A DNA stretch of 64,000 nt, from the NCBI GenBank assembly GCA_022601195.1, contig JAHZIX010000029.1, positions 62,001 through 126,000 of the forward strand, read 5' to 3'. This stretch comes from Deltaproteobacteria bacterium (GTDB taxonomy: Bacteria; Acidobacteriota; Thermoanaerobaculia; Multivoradales; JAHZIX01). The notes beneath the pieces were generated by a model. It was not told the origin of the DNA and did not search any database. It saw nothing but the letters and a program-made list of their open reading frames with translations. Position numbers and translations under genes: made by a program. Of the stretch, positions 18,376 to 27,593 are shown in pieces (positions within the stretch are counted from its first letter, which is position 1; every line of letters starts with the position of its first letter).

Positions 18376-20187
18376 TTAGCTTGAGGTCGTGTTGCGCTCG
18401 ATGATCTCTCTCGCTTTCTGCTGACCTCCTAGACCAAAGGCGAGGCCAAGGCCAAGGGCGGCACCGCCGAGGACCGCGGAAACGGCGATGACGATAATCT
18501 CCTGCCCGACTCCGAGTTGGTTGAGGCCCATGCTGAAAGTCAGGAAGATGATGGCGTAGCGGGCCACCGCAGAGACCAACGCACGATGGGGGGATGCTGA
18601 AAGGATCGAGTCGAGAAGGCCGGAAACGTAATTCCCGAGACTCAAGCCCACCAGAATGATGGCGACTCCTACCACCAGGCTCGGTAGGTAGCTCACCAGG
18701 CTGCCGACCAGGGTCGAGAGTTCCGTGAGCTGAAGGGTAGCGAGCGCTTGTTCTGTTGTCAGCAAGAGGATCACCGCCATGATCACGGTGCCGGCAATGG
18801 AGGAGAGAGAGGCTTGGCCTTCTTTCGGTTCCAGGAAGCGCAGGCCAACTTTGGCCGGTAAGGCGTCAAACCCGACTCCGCTCAGGAAGGATTGCACGAT
18901 GCCGCGTACCGCCCGAGCGATGAACAGCCCGATGGCGACGACGACAATGGCTACCAGGAGTAGAGGTATGGCGTTCATTAGCCGTTCCAGGGTTCCTTTG
19001 ACCGGGCCCGAGATGGCATCGATTTGAAGGCTGTCAACGGCAGCTACGATTATCGGGATGATGACGAAGAAAAAGGAGATGGCGCCAGCGATGTCCGAAA
19101 CCTTCTTGGTTTCTTCACTCTTGCCGAAACCGAAGCGCTCCGCGAAGGAGTCGACTCCGGAAGCAGCCAGTAGATTGGTGATCACCTCTTTGACGATGGT
19201 GGCGATGATCTTGCCGATGAACAGCAGGATCACAGCAGCGAGAATATTCGGCAGGAAGGCGAAGACCTCGGAGAACATGTCGCTAAGGGGTTTCACCAAG
19301 GCCTGTTGGCCGAGGGCCTCCAGGAAGGGCGGAATGCCGATCAGCAGAATGATGTAGAACAACAAGCGACCCAGGGTGATGCTGGGACCGACCTGTTGGC
19401 CGTCGATCTCACGGGCAGGAACCCATTTTGCGACACGATTATCGAACCCTACGGCTCCTAGGCCCTTGGTCACTACGAACCGCACCACCGTGGCAACGAG
19501 CCAATAGCCGAGCAGGATCACTGCAGCGCTGAGCACCGTTGGAATACTGCCAGTGATCTTGTTGAGGACGTTCTGGAGCGGGCTGGCTACCATGCCCAGG
19601 TCGAGGGCGTTGAAGAAGGCGACGAATCCAAACAAGAGGATTACCCACTTGACCACGGTTCCAGCAGTTTGCTCGAAGGCGTCTTTCTGCCCCTTGCCGG
19701 CCATCAGTTGATCGAGACCCCAGTCCTTGGCGAGACGGTTGTCGACATCGGTTTTCAGGAGCAGGCGGGTCACTACGGACCCGAGAATGGAAGCACCGAT
19801 CCAGAAGGCCAGTAGCAGTAGAAAGGCCTTGAGGAGGGACGGAAAGGCAGCGGCAAGACGTTGCCCCATGGGCATGAGGGCTTCCTGCCAGACCTTTCGG
19901 CCCTGTTCGGTGACTTGGACACCGGTGTTCTTGGCGACTGCAGCGGTATCTTGAACGGCTTCACTAGCCGTGGCAGCGATGCCCTCGGCGACGGTTCGAT
20001 CCGCAGCTGGATGTGTGGCGTGGCCTGGATCCATGGGCTCGGCAACAGTGCCAACTGGATCGGTGGTCCCGATGGTCTCAGCCTGAGCTGGGGGTGCGTC
20101 TTGGCTCAGGGTGGCCTGAGCTTGAAGGGGTAGAAGGGCCCAGCAGAGGGCTAAGGCCCAAAGGGTCCCCAATTGAGTTTGTTTCAT
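18376..20187 (-). CDS. TM-helix-repeat membrane protein, mechanosensitive-channel-like (CmpX type)
   Basis: 603 residues from the ATG at 20187, chosen because GGAGG lies seven bases upstream and a signal peptide follows (QLGTLWALALCWALLPLQAQA). A ~75-residue Ala/Thr/Glu-rich periplasmic segment leads to a membrane region with several repeated units of the form LPNILAAVILLFIGKIIAT and IPTVLSAAVILLGYWLVATV, typical of the conserved TM-helix family near MscS-type channels. The last segment, VLGGAALGLGLAFGLGGQQK, resembles the Gly/Ala-rich pore helix (TM3) of MscS, but no MscS beta domain follows it. It may form a small-conductance pore or act as a membrane-stress protein; ion conduction is unproven. 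Confidence 0.75.
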   Translation of the reverse strand: MKQTQLGTLWALALCWALLPLQAQATLSQDAPPAQAETIGTTDPVGTVAEPMDPGHATHPAADRTVAEGIAATASEAVQDTAAVAKNTGVQVTEQGRKVWQEALMPMGQRLAAAFPSLLKAFLLLLAFWIGASILGSVVTRLLLKTDVDNRLAKDWGLDQLMAGKGQKDAFEQTAGTVVKWVILLFGFVAFFNALDLGMVASPLQNVLNKITGSIPTVLSAAVILLGYWLVATVVRFVVTKGLGAVGFDNRVAKWVPAREIDGQQVGPSITLGRLLFYIILLIGIPPFLEALGQQALVKPLSDMFSEVFAFLPNILAAVILLFIGKIIATIVKEVITNLLAASGVDSFAERFGFGKSEETKKVSDIAGAISFFFVIIPIIVAAVDSLQIDAISGPVKGTLERLMNAIPLLLVAIVVVAIGLFIARAVRGIVQSFLSGVGFDALPAKVGLRFLEPKEGQASLSSIAGTVIMAVILLLTTEQALATLQLTELSTLVGSLVSYLPSLVVGVAIILVGLSLGNYVSGLLDSILSASPHRALVSAVARYAIIFLTFSMGLNQLGVGQEIIVIAVSAVLGGAALGLGLAFGLGGQQKAREIIERNTTSS

Positions 20188-20559
20188 GATGCTTCCTCCT
20201 CGGAAAATTCCACTGTCGCTGCAATCGGCTGGTGAAAGACTCTTCGTGCCAACAGGACCTAATTCAGGTTTGAGTTTCCCTTGCGCAGGTTCCAAACAGG
20301 GAGACCTGTCGAAGAGACACTTCGAGTCAGCAGCCCCCTCGCCCCAGGTTGTAACGGAGCGGTGACTTTTGCCAGCAAGAAATGGGCTATGTACGGCAAT
20401 ACTAACTAATAAGGTGGGAGTGTTCGACTTCCCTAGCTAAAGCGAAGCAAAGTCGATGCCAGCGAAAAAGAGCGATTCCTGGGCTACTGGAGCGATTCTG
20501 AGGCCAAATGGGGTAGGAGAAATGCCCAGGCTAGGAGGTTCTCCTGCCTGCTTGGTTAA
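20188..20559. other. Upstream region of the channel-like gene
   Basis: 372 bp between the end of fdhD and the start of the channel-like gene, both on the minus strand. No gene is supported. It presumably carries the channel gene promoter; on the minus strand a TTGCTG ... TTACAA pair 18 bases apart near 20345-20375 is the best candidate, but weak. Confidence 0.3.
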
Positions 20560-21438
20560 TCAATCAGCTCCTGGGGTCGGAGTCGTTTCCATGCCCAGCC
20601 GATGGCCGGCGGAGTAGATGTTGAAACGCCGGTCTCGGAGAAAAGCCGCAAGGGTGATGCCGTGTTCTCGAGCGAGCGAAACCGCCAAGCTGCTGGGAGC
20701 AGAGACAGCACAGACGATGGGAACTTCAGCCATCAGGCATTTCTGAAGGATCTCGTAACTGGCGCGACCGCTGACCAGGAGGACATGGTCATGGAGGGGA
20801 AGGAGACCTTCTCCCAGGGCCCAGCCCACCACTTTGTCGACAGCATTATGGCGCCCGACATCTTCTCGCACCGCAAGGAGGTGGCCCAGGGAGTCGAATA
20901 ACCCTGCTGCGTGGAGGCCGCCGGTGGTCTGGAAGATCCCTTGGGCAGCACTGAGTTTGGCGGGGAGGTCATAGAGAAGCTCTGGCGCCAGGATGGGGCC
21001 AGAAGGAAGTTGCGGCCGGCGGCCCAATAGGAGTGCGTCCAGGCTCGCCTTGCCGCATAGCCCGCAGGCACTGGTGGTGTAGAAATGACGTTCGAGGGGG
21101 GCGAGGTCCGGAGTCAAGCCGGTCTTCAGCTCGACCTCTACCCGGTTTCCCATTTGTCCTCCCGGTGGGGGTGGAGATTGGTCTACCGAAACCAGGTCTT
21201 TAGGGTCCCGGATCACTCCCTCACCGTATAGAAAGCCAATGGCGAGCTCTTCGTCGGCCCCTGGGGTGCGCATGGTCACCGCCAACGGTTGGGTTTCGTC
21301 GTTGCTCTTGAGGCGAATCTCTAAGGCTTCTTCTACTGCCAGTTCATCGGGTACCGGCTCGCCACGCCCATCTTCGACGACCCAGACCTCGACGGGCAGA
21401 GTTCGGCGTTGCCGAAGATTCTTCACTGTTTCCGCCAC
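20560..21438 (-). CDS. fdhD: Formate dehydrogenase accessory sulfurtransferase FdhD
   Basis: About 292 residues from the GTG at 21438 (AAGGTG lies just upstream); a TTG at 21498 would add 20 residues. FdhD takes sulfur from IscS and inserts it into the molybdenum/tungsten-bis-MGD cofactor of formate dehydrogenases. The hallmark is ACGLCGKASLD (CGLCG, residues ~125-129), whose two cysteines carry the sulfur. Other conserved parts are TMRTPGADEELAIGFLYGEG, TGGLHAAGLF, VREDVGRHNAVDKVVGWAL and VSGRASYEILQKCLMAEVPI. Length is usual. No formate dehydrogenase gene is in the window, so its client must be elsewhere. Confidence 0.93.
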   Translation of the reverse strand: MAETVKNLRQRRTLPVEVWVVEDGRGEPVPDELAVEEALEIRLKSNDETQPLAVTMRTPGADEELAIGFLYGEGVIRDPKDLVSVDQSPPPPGGQMGNRVEVELKTGLTPDLAPLERHFYTTSACGLCGKASLDALLLGRRPQLPSGPILAPELLYDLPAKLSAAQGIFQTTGGLHAAGLFDSLGHLLAVREDVGRHNAVDKVVGWALGEGLLPLHDHVLLVSGRASYEILQKCLMAEVPIVCAVSAPSSLAVSLAREHGITLAAFLRDRRFNIYSAGHRLGMETTPTPGAD

Positions 21439-21566
21439 CGTCTGGCACCTTGGTCCTGGGCCGCGGGGTCGATAGGCGCCGAGCCGGCATGGAGCCAAGT
21501 GCGAGTCCGTCTTTCCATCCCCTCAGGCTACCTCAAGTTTGACAGCGGTTTCGACTGGCGAAAAAT

Positions 21567-24500
21567 CTATCTCGTTAAAAGGGCCGAAATATCCGTTGCG
21601 GATTCCGCCGCTCGTTGAATCGCCAACTCGAGCACCTCTGTGCGCCCCAGTTGTTGGGCGGTGATGCCCACCAAAATCGCGATTTCGGTGCTTCCGGAGA
21701 GTCGTCCTTTCTTCAGGAAGGCCTTTTGGAGGATGCGGAAGGCTTCGTCGGCGTCTCCCCCAAGAAGAGCCGCCCTGCCTTGGAGGCCGCGAAGACGGTT
21801 CTTGAGCGAAAGGGGGCTGTCTCGCCGAATGAGAGCGTCGGCACTTGCTAGGTACCGCGCTGCTGCTTGGAGGCGGTCGGTATCCAGGTTCAATCGAGCG
21901 AGACCAAGAAAGATGATGCTGTCGAGCCTTTTCCCTTCCTCCTCCAAAGTATCCCGTCGAGCTTTGCCCGGTTCGGAATCCAATAGAAGAACCTCGGCGG
22001 TGAGCGCTTTCTCAAAAAGCTCCTCGGCCTTTGCCGTTTGCTGGGTTGCGGCCAGGTCCCAGGCCTTTCTCAGGAGCACGCGTTTTGGATTGCGGGTCTC
22101 GCTGAAAAACTGGCCGAAAACCTCTCGGTCCGGGTCGAGGATGATGGATCTAGGCTCGATCTGGAGCGGTAGCTCGAGAAGGGTCGATTCGCCGGACAGC
22201 ATGCGGTGGGTGAGGAAGTTGACGTTCCCAGTCCGGCCGGAACCATGGCTTTTCCCTCTGCGCGGAGATTTGTTTTCTTCGACCCGTTTGGGGTCGAAGC
22301 CGACGATTCGGATGGGAACGGCGATGGCAGATTTGGAGGTGTCGACTTGAGCCTCGGCTCGCCGGGCTACGTCGAGGCGATCCTCGCCTCTTTCGATGAT
22401 GCGGTAGGTGTACCGAACTGGCGACTGCTGTTGGGCAGAAAGAAAGATCTTCCAACCCTCGCCGTCCGGCTCGAAGCGATAGTCGTAGTAGATTTCCGGC
22501 AGCCCGGTTCCGTAGATGAATTGGTCGGCGAAGGGGGCTAGGTCGAAGCCGGAAATGCGGCTGAGGATCTCCAAAAAGGACTCGGTGGTGACGGGACGCA
22601 AGGCGATGTGTTCGGTGGCTGCCTTGAGGACCCTCAAGAATGCCTCCTCGCCGAAGAACCGCGACAACATGTCGACGACTACCGCACCCTTTTTGTAGAC
22701 GATCGAGGAGTAGGCGGAGGAGGAATGGCTCGAGACAAGCCTTTGCCCCAAGGTTAGGGGGCCCAGGGATTCGATCGTCCGCCCTTCGGAAGTCTGCCGA
22801 GTGAGCTCAGTTTGCCAACCGGTGGTGGGGCCAACCAGGCTCCGCGTCTCTGTCCACAGCTTCTTACGGGCAAAGAGAATGGCAGAGTAGTTTGCCATCG
22901 ACTCGCTGATCCACTGCTCGTGATAGCTGCTCATGCCGACGATATGACCCCACCATTGGTGGGCCACCTCGTGAGCAATCACCGTTCGGGGGTCCTCGAA
23001 GCCGAAGAACAACGACATGATGCCTCCTTCATCGAGCATCATGAGGGTCGAGAGAGTGATGAAACCCAGTAGAGACTGGGAAAATCGCCGGGGGCTCGTC
23101 ACCGCCGCCAGGTGATCCAGCGGGTAAGGGCCAAAATTCTCCTCATAGAAGGTGAGTGAATCCGCCAGGGTCTGGAGGAGCCGCTCGTGGTCCCCTTTGA
23201 GCAGGGATTTGGATTCGACATCCAGGGAAAGGCTGATCTCAACATGGCCCGCCTGTTGAGTCAGAGTGCGGTAGCGGCCGATTTCGAAGCTGAAGGCGAA
23301 GGAAGGAATGTCGAGCTTGCGCCGCTGCCACTTCATCCCTCCCGGTGCTACGCCCGACTCGAGCTGCCGACCGGAAGCCAAGAGCTCCAAGCGCTGAGGC
23401 CAGTGAAAGGTCACGTCGTAGGTGGCCATCTCGAATTCTCCGGCGTGGGGGTACCAGTTCACCGTGTCTCGGAGAAAATAGGTCTTCCCTTCGAGCTTCT
23501 CCACCATGCGGCCGGAGTAGTGAACGTCGACTACGGTGAGGGAGCCTTCCTCTGGTGGGTTGGGAAGGATCACCAGAAGATCCTCTCCGGAGTGGTGAAA
23601 GAAAAGCTCCTCTCCACCGTCCAGGGTGACTTTGGAGACTTCCAGATCCGAATGACCTCTCAGGTGTGCCACGCGGCCGAGGCTCGAGGCTGCCTCGAGG
23701 TGAATGCGGGCGTGACCAGAGAGGTGGAGATCCTTCTGAGCCAGCCTAATGTCAAGCTCGTAATGCTTCGCGGCGAAGGCTGGTTTACCTGGCCTGGGCT
23801 CGCCGCGGTCGTTGTAACGACTGGAAGACAACCAGGTATCCCAGGTGCCGAGATCCGCGACATCGAGGCCGATGAACCTTCCCTGGCGCTGCTGCCGATG
23901 TAATTCTCGGCGGATCTTCCGTTTTTCTTTTTCGGAGGCCTCCAATACGACGAACTGGCCCAGGGTGACTTGCTCCGGTGCCGAGGGTTCGGCCACATAG
24001 AGAAAAGAGCCGAGCTCTGCGCCCTGCAACCAGCCAGCGAAATAACCCTCGTAAAAAGGGTCATCGAGAGCATCTCCTAATAGGGCCCCCTCGATATCGA
24101 GGAGGCGCCGCTCTGGGCTGCTGCGCCACCGGTGTAAAAGCTCCGTCGCCCGTTGCGCGACCTCTCGGTCGAGTTCAGGGAGAGTCTGTCGATCGAGCAG
24201 TGCATTGGCGGCTGCATCCAGCGCCACCACAAAGACACCCGATTCGATGTCTTCATGGAGCGTCTCACTACCGGTAAATAAGTCCAGCTGGCTCGCCTCG
24301 ATGGCGTTGGGAGCTTCCAAAGTCAGGCTGCCATTTCCCAGAAAAACCAGCTCCATGGCGTGGGCACCGGGAGCCTCAGTCGGAATCACCGTGCCGTCCT
24401 GGATCTCCAGGATAGCCATACCTGTGTTGAGTTTGAGGTTGGTCACCGACACCGCCTTGCCGAGCTCCAGCTGACTATTACGGATTCTCTCGAGGGCGGC

Positions 24501-24596
24501 GTCTGCTTTGAGACCGCTCGCAAGGGTCGCCGTGGGCATGAGGCTCATGAGGGCAATGAGCAAACCGCCGAAGAAGGAAAAATAGCTTGGTTTCAT
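21567..24596 (-). CDS. Secreted M1-family metallo-aminopeptidase
   Basis: 1009 residues with an N-terminal signal peptide (FGGLLIALMSLMPTATLASG). The peptidase core near residues ~545-575 has IAHEVAHQWWGHIV, the HExxH zinc site, and the third ligand Glu in EQWISESMANY 18 residues later, with the catalytic Tyr expected downstream in SSAYSSIVYKKGAVVVDML. A large N-terminal beta region (starting ~residue 280 with KHYELDIRLAQKDLHLSGHA) matches the M1 N-domain. Before it is a ~270-residue N-terminal extension and after it a ~200-residue helical C-terminal region with TPR-like repeats. Enzymes of this family trim N-terminal residues; exported forms probably feed on protein. The usual exopeptidase GAMEN motif is not obvious (a SQSLLGFITL stretch occupies that position), so substrate preference may differ. 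Confidence 0.85.
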   Translation of the reverse strand: MKPSYFSFFGGLLIALMSLMPTATLASGLKADAALERIRNSQLELGKAVSVTNLKLNTGMAILEIQDGTVIPTEAPGAHAMELVFLGNGSLTLEAPNAIEASQLDLFTGSETLHEDIESGVFVVALDAAANALLDRQTLPELDREVAQRATELLHRWRSSPERRLLDIEGALLGDALDDPFYEGYFAGWLQGAELGSFLYVAEPSAPEQVTLGQFVVLEASEKEKRKIRRELHRQQRQGRFIGLDVADLGTWDTWLSSSRYNDRGEPRPGKPAFAAKHYELDIRLAQKDLHLSGHARIHLEAASSLGRVAHLRGHSDLEVSKVTLDGGEELFFHHSGEDLLVILPNPPEEGSLTVVDVHYSGRMVEKLEGKTYFLRDTVNWYPHAGEFEMATYDVTFHWPQRLELLASGRQLESGVAPGGMKWQRRKLDIPSFAFSFEIGRYRTLTQQAGHVEISLSLDVESKSLLKGDHERLLQTLADSLTFYEENFGPYPLDHLAAVTSPRRFSQSLLGFITLSTLMMLDEGGIMSLFFGFEDPRTVIAHEVAHQWWGHIVGMSSYHEQWISESMANYSAILFARKKLWTETRSLVGPTTGWQTELTRQTSEGRTIESLGPLTLGQRLVSSHSSSAYSSIVYKKGAVVVDMLSRFFGEEAFLRVLKAATEHIALRPVTTESFLEILSRISGFDLAPFADQFIYGTGLPEIYYDYRFEPDGEGWKIFLSAQQQSPVRYTYRIIERGEDRLDVARRAEAQVDTSKSAIAVPIRIVGFDPKRVEENKSPRRGKSHGSGRTGNVNFLTHRMLSGESTLLELPLQIEPRSIILDPDREVFGQFFSETRNPKRVLLRKAWDLAATQQTAKAEELFEKALTAEVLLLDSEPGKARRDTLEEEGKRLDSIIFLGLARLNLDTDRLQAAARYLASADALIRRDSPLSLKNRLRGLQGRAALLGGDADEAFRILQKAFLKKGRLSGSTEIAILVGITAQQLGRTEVLELAIQRAAESATDISALLTR

Positions 24597-24706
24597 GACG
24601 CGGTGTCTCCTTGAGAGCTCCCTTCCAATGGACCGGCTCTGCTAAACAGAGTTTTTTCCCAGAATATCAAAGTTGGAACCGAGGCATCTTTGGGGAATCT
24701 GTTCCT

Positions 24707-24733
24707 TATTCCTAGGAGTGTCCTCTAGGAATA
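24707..24733. promoter_or_regulatory. Perfect 9-bp inverted repeat in a divergent promoter region
   Basis: TATTCCTAG (24707-24715) and CTAGGAATA (24725-24733) are perfect complements around a nine-base centre. The site is in the 256-bp gap between the divergent M1 peptidase gene (start 24596) and the tandem paralogue pair (start 24853), so it could be an operator serving both. No T-run follows it, so a terminator is less likely. Confidence 0.45.
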
Positions 24734-24852
24734 GCGCCAAGGAGGGCGGCTTCCGATCCCTCCAGGGCGTGACTCGACCGGCCGGCCTTTGTGATGCGCC
24801 TCCTTCTAAGGGTTCTCTACTGTGAACCTCAGCGATAGGAGGAGAGGGTAAT

Positions 24853-26241
24853 ATGTTGCCACTACCCATGAGTAAGAACGAACTACCTCCCTCTCGACGC
24901 GGCTGGTTTTACCCCTTTACCCGTCGCTGGCTTCTCACCGCTACGGTCTGGTCCATCGTGGTTCTAGTGGCCGCCTCTTGGTTGCTGTACCGGCCCACGG
25001 TGGAGTCTTTGGAGCAGCATTGGAAGGCGCAAGCCGGGTTTGACCCGTTGATTGCCTATCCAAAGCGGGAGATCAACGATGCGGCGAGGCGGATCGAAGA
25101 ACTGGTGGCTCCGTTGGGCATCGAAATCGCTCCGCAAGGGGTTGCCGGTCGTGCCCGGGTATCGAAACAGCAGGCAGCGAAGCTGAGAGAGGTTAGAGAA
25201 GAGCTAGACAGCTTCCTACGCGGACTACGCCAGACCGAGCCGGTCTTGTCCCCTCCCCCTCCCGGCCTGGAGACTTTCCTTACCGAATCGGAACCGACTC
25301 TGATGGAAGTGTCCAGGCAGCTGCGGGAAGGAGAAGTGCCCCTGTGGGATCAGGACGTGAACGCGGGGATTAGGAAAGTGCTGCCGAATTTTTTGGGTCA
25401 CCTCTGGTTGCAGAAGTTCCTGGTGGCCATGACGGCGGAGGCGGCTAGGCGGGGAGAACGGGAACAGAGCCTCGAGTGGCTAGAAGCATCATGGCGTTTG
25501 AGCCAAAGCTTGGGGGGGGATCCTGCGATGATTCCGCAGTTGATTTTCTTGGCAGAAATGAGGGCCAACCTGGCTGTTCTTCGGGCCATAGATCTTCCTC
25601 TGGGCGATTGGCACCATCGGCTCAGCATCGGGCCCTGGTGCAAAGGAATGGAAGCGGCCTTCCGTCTCGAGAGCTGGAGCTTTATCCGAGGGCTTCGGTT
25701 GGGCCAATTCGAGGAGGACTCGAACGGAGGAGTGATCTCAAATTTGCTGATTCGACTACGGACGCGTCATGGTGCCAAGGGCTTGATGGACCTCAACGAT
25801 CGTCTCTTCGAGCGAGTGAAGAGCGAAAACATTCTCGAGATGGACTACGACGGGGTGTTCGAGGAAGAAGAAGCCAAGATTCCCCGTTGGAATATCTTGG
25901 CTCGAATGTTTGTACCCAACTATTTTGACGCTCTAGCCAAACCGGCGCGCCTCGCGCTTTCGACGGATTTGACGCGAAGAATCCTCGAGATGCGAAGCCT
26001 TCTGCGAGCCGGAGATCTGGAGGCCATCGCTGACCTCCAAGGGAGTCACCCTTCGGTTCGGAAAGGGGTCTCCTGGGTCTACCAAATCGAAGGAGACAAG
26101 ATCACCATCCGTGTGGATGGCCACGTTCCCGATCTGGTTGATAAAAAGATCGGGAAGCCGCTGCCAGTGGAGATATCGCTTTCGAGATCGAGCGATCTTG
26201 TAGAGGCGGACGGCGTTTCGGCTCCGGATCTGGCACGATGA
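24853..26241 (+). CDS. Single-TM hypothetical protein, first of a tandem pair
   Basis: 462 residues; the ATG at 24853 follows an AGGAGGAGAGGG purine run. A short basic N-terminus (RRGWFYPFTRRWLLTATVW) leads into one transmembrane segment (SIVVLVAASWLLYRPTVES), so most of the protein is probably periplasmic. The remainder is helical. It is clearly paralogous to the next protein: both share FYPFTRRWLL or SYPFTRRWLL, KAGFDPL-type motifs, SLEWLEASWRLSQSL, and a SHPSVRKGVSWVYQIEGDK segment near the C-terminus. No catalytic motif or named family is recognised. The gene overlaps its neighbour by four bases (ATGA), so the two are translated as a unit. Confidence 0.65.
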   Translation: MLPLPMSKNELPPSRRGWFYPFTRRWLLTATVWSIVVLVAASWLLYRPTVESLEQHWKAQAGFDPLIAYPKREINDAARRIEELVAPLGIEIAPQGVAGRARVSKQQAAKLREVREELDSFLRGLRQTEPVLSPPPPGLETFLTESEPTLMEVSRQLREGEVPLWDQDVNAGIRKVLPNFLGHLWLQKFLVAMTAEAARRGEREQSLEWLEASWRLSQSLGGDPAMIPQLIFLAEMRANLAVLRAIDLPLGDWHHRLSIGPWCKGMEAAFRLESWSFIRGLRLGQFEEDSNGGVISNLLIRLRTRHGAKGLMDLNDRLFERVKSENILEMDYDGVFEEEEAKIPRWNILARMFVPNYFDALAKPARLALSTDLTRRILEMRSLLRAGDLEAIADLQGSHPSVRKGVSWVYQIEGDKITIRVDGHVPDLVDKKIGKPLPVEISLSRSSDLVEADGVSAPDLAR

Positions 26242-27551
26242 ATTCACCTCGAACAACGCTTCGACGTTCCTGGTCCTACCCGTTCACTCGCCGTTGGTTG
26301 TTGATCGCCACGGTTTGGTCCGTCTCGGTTTTCGCTGCCATCTTGTGGTTGTACTGCTGGCCCACGATCGGGTCTATCGAGGCGCAATGGAAGGAGAAGG
26401 CAGGTTTCGACCCGTTGGTGGCCTTTCCAGGGAAGGAGCCAAACGAAGCAGCGAGGCGGGTCGAGGACCTATCGACTCAGTTGGGGCTCACGATTGCTCC
26501 CACTTGGGATACCAAAGCGTCGAATCCTTCAGAACAAGCAAGGGCGCGTTATGGAGAGGTTAGAGAGGGGTTGTCTGGATTCTATTTCGATCTCTATGGA
26601 GTCGAGCCGGTGCTTGCGCCTCTCTCCCCGGAGCTAGAGTCCTTCCTTGTCGATTCAGAAGCAGCTCTCTTCGAGATTTCGGCTCTGCTCCGGGAAGGGG
26701 AGGCTCCCCAGTGGCATAGCTTGGTGAACGAGGGGTTCGAGGGCAATGGGTACAACATTCTCGGTCACCTCAACCTACATAAGCTACTGATCGTCATGAG
26801 TGCCAGAGCGGCTAGGCGCGCTGACACGCAAGAATGCCTAGAGTGGTTGGAAGCGGCTTGGAGCCTAAGTCTGAGCGTTGCAGAGGAACCAACGACCTTG
26901 CCGCAGCTGGCAGCTTTGGCCGCGTTCCGGGGCAATATGGCAATTCTTAGAGCTCTCGACTCGCCCTTGCCGGGTTGGGCCTTGAAGCTCGAGGTGCCGC
27001 CGTGGCAGAGGCGTATGGCAGCGGCCTACCGCCTCGAGAGCTGGACTCTGATACGCAGTTTCGAGTTGGGTCAACTGGAGAAGGTGTTGGACGGCTCCCG
27101 CTTCGCCAACTTTCTGGCTCGGCCCGTCGTCCGCCATGGTTTGGTGGGGCATATAGACTTCGTTGAACGCTTCCTGGCGCGGGCGAGGAGCGGCAAGGTC
27201 CTCGAGATGGATCACGAAGAGGTGTTCGAAGAAGAGACAGCGAGGATTCCCCGCTGGAATTTCTATGCCCGACTCTTCGTACCGATTTTTGCCGATTCCA
27301 TGGGAAAGGCGGCTCGTCTCGAGCTCTCGACGGACTTGACCCGCCGAGTCGTTGAGGTGCGCGAGCTACTCAGGGCCGACAAGATAGAGATCCTTTCCGG
27401 TCTCCAAGGGAGTCACCCTTCCGTTCTAGAGGGGATCTCATGGATCTACCAAGTCGAGGAAGATAAGGTCTCCATCCGAGCCGACACAGAAGTATTTTCA
27501 ACTGGCGAACACCCCCTGCCGGTGGAATTTTCCATCCTGCGAACCCAGTAG
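26238..27551 (+). CDS. Single-TM hypothetical protein, second of a tandem pair
   Basis: 437 residues starting at the ATG of an ATGA overlap with the preceding paralogue. Same layout: basic YPFTRRWLL N-terminus, one membrane segment (SVSVFAAILWLYCWPTIGSI), and a long soluble part with AGFDPLVAFPGKEPNEAARR, ECLEWLEAAWSLSLSV and SHPSVLEGISWIYQVEEDK. Divergence is highest in the middle region and at the C-terminus, where it lacks the last ~20 residues of its partner. The pair probably arose by tandem duplication and may form a heteromeric complex. Function unknown. It converges on the PBP gene with 42 bp between, where no strong terminator is seen. Confidence 0.65.
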   Translation: MNSPRTTLRRSWSYPFTRRWLLIATVWSVSVFAAILWLYCWPTIGSIEAQWKEKAGFDPLVAFPGKEPNEAARRVEDLSTQLGLTIAPTWDTKASNPSEQARARYGEVREGLSGFYFDLYGVEPVLAPLSPELESFLVDSEAALFEISALLREGEAPQWHSLVNEGFEGNGYNILGHLNLHKLLIVMSARAARRADTQECLEWLEAAWSLSLSVAEEPTTLPQLAALAAFRGNMAILRALDSPLPGWALKLEVPPWQRRMAAAYRLESWTLIRSFELGQLEKVLDGSRFANFLARPVVRHGLVGHIDFVERFLARARSGKVLEMDHEEVFEEETARIPRWNFYARLFVPIFADSMGKAARLELSTDLTRRVVEVRELLRADKIEILSGLQGSHPSVLEGISWIYQVEEDKVSIRADTEVFSTGEHPLPVEFSILRTQ

Positions 27552-27593
27552 GGTGCTGTGCCTACCCTGGCAGGGGGGCGGTTTCGTGGAACC

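Noticed and set aside
21640..22350. 236-codon plus frame inside the M1 peptidase
   Set aside because: Opposite strand of a clear peptidase gene; Arg/Ser-rich composition typical of shadows.
24707..24733. Inverted repeat as a mobile-element end or attachment site
   Set aside because: No transposase, integrase or direct repeats nearby; intergenic position fits a regulatory dyad better.
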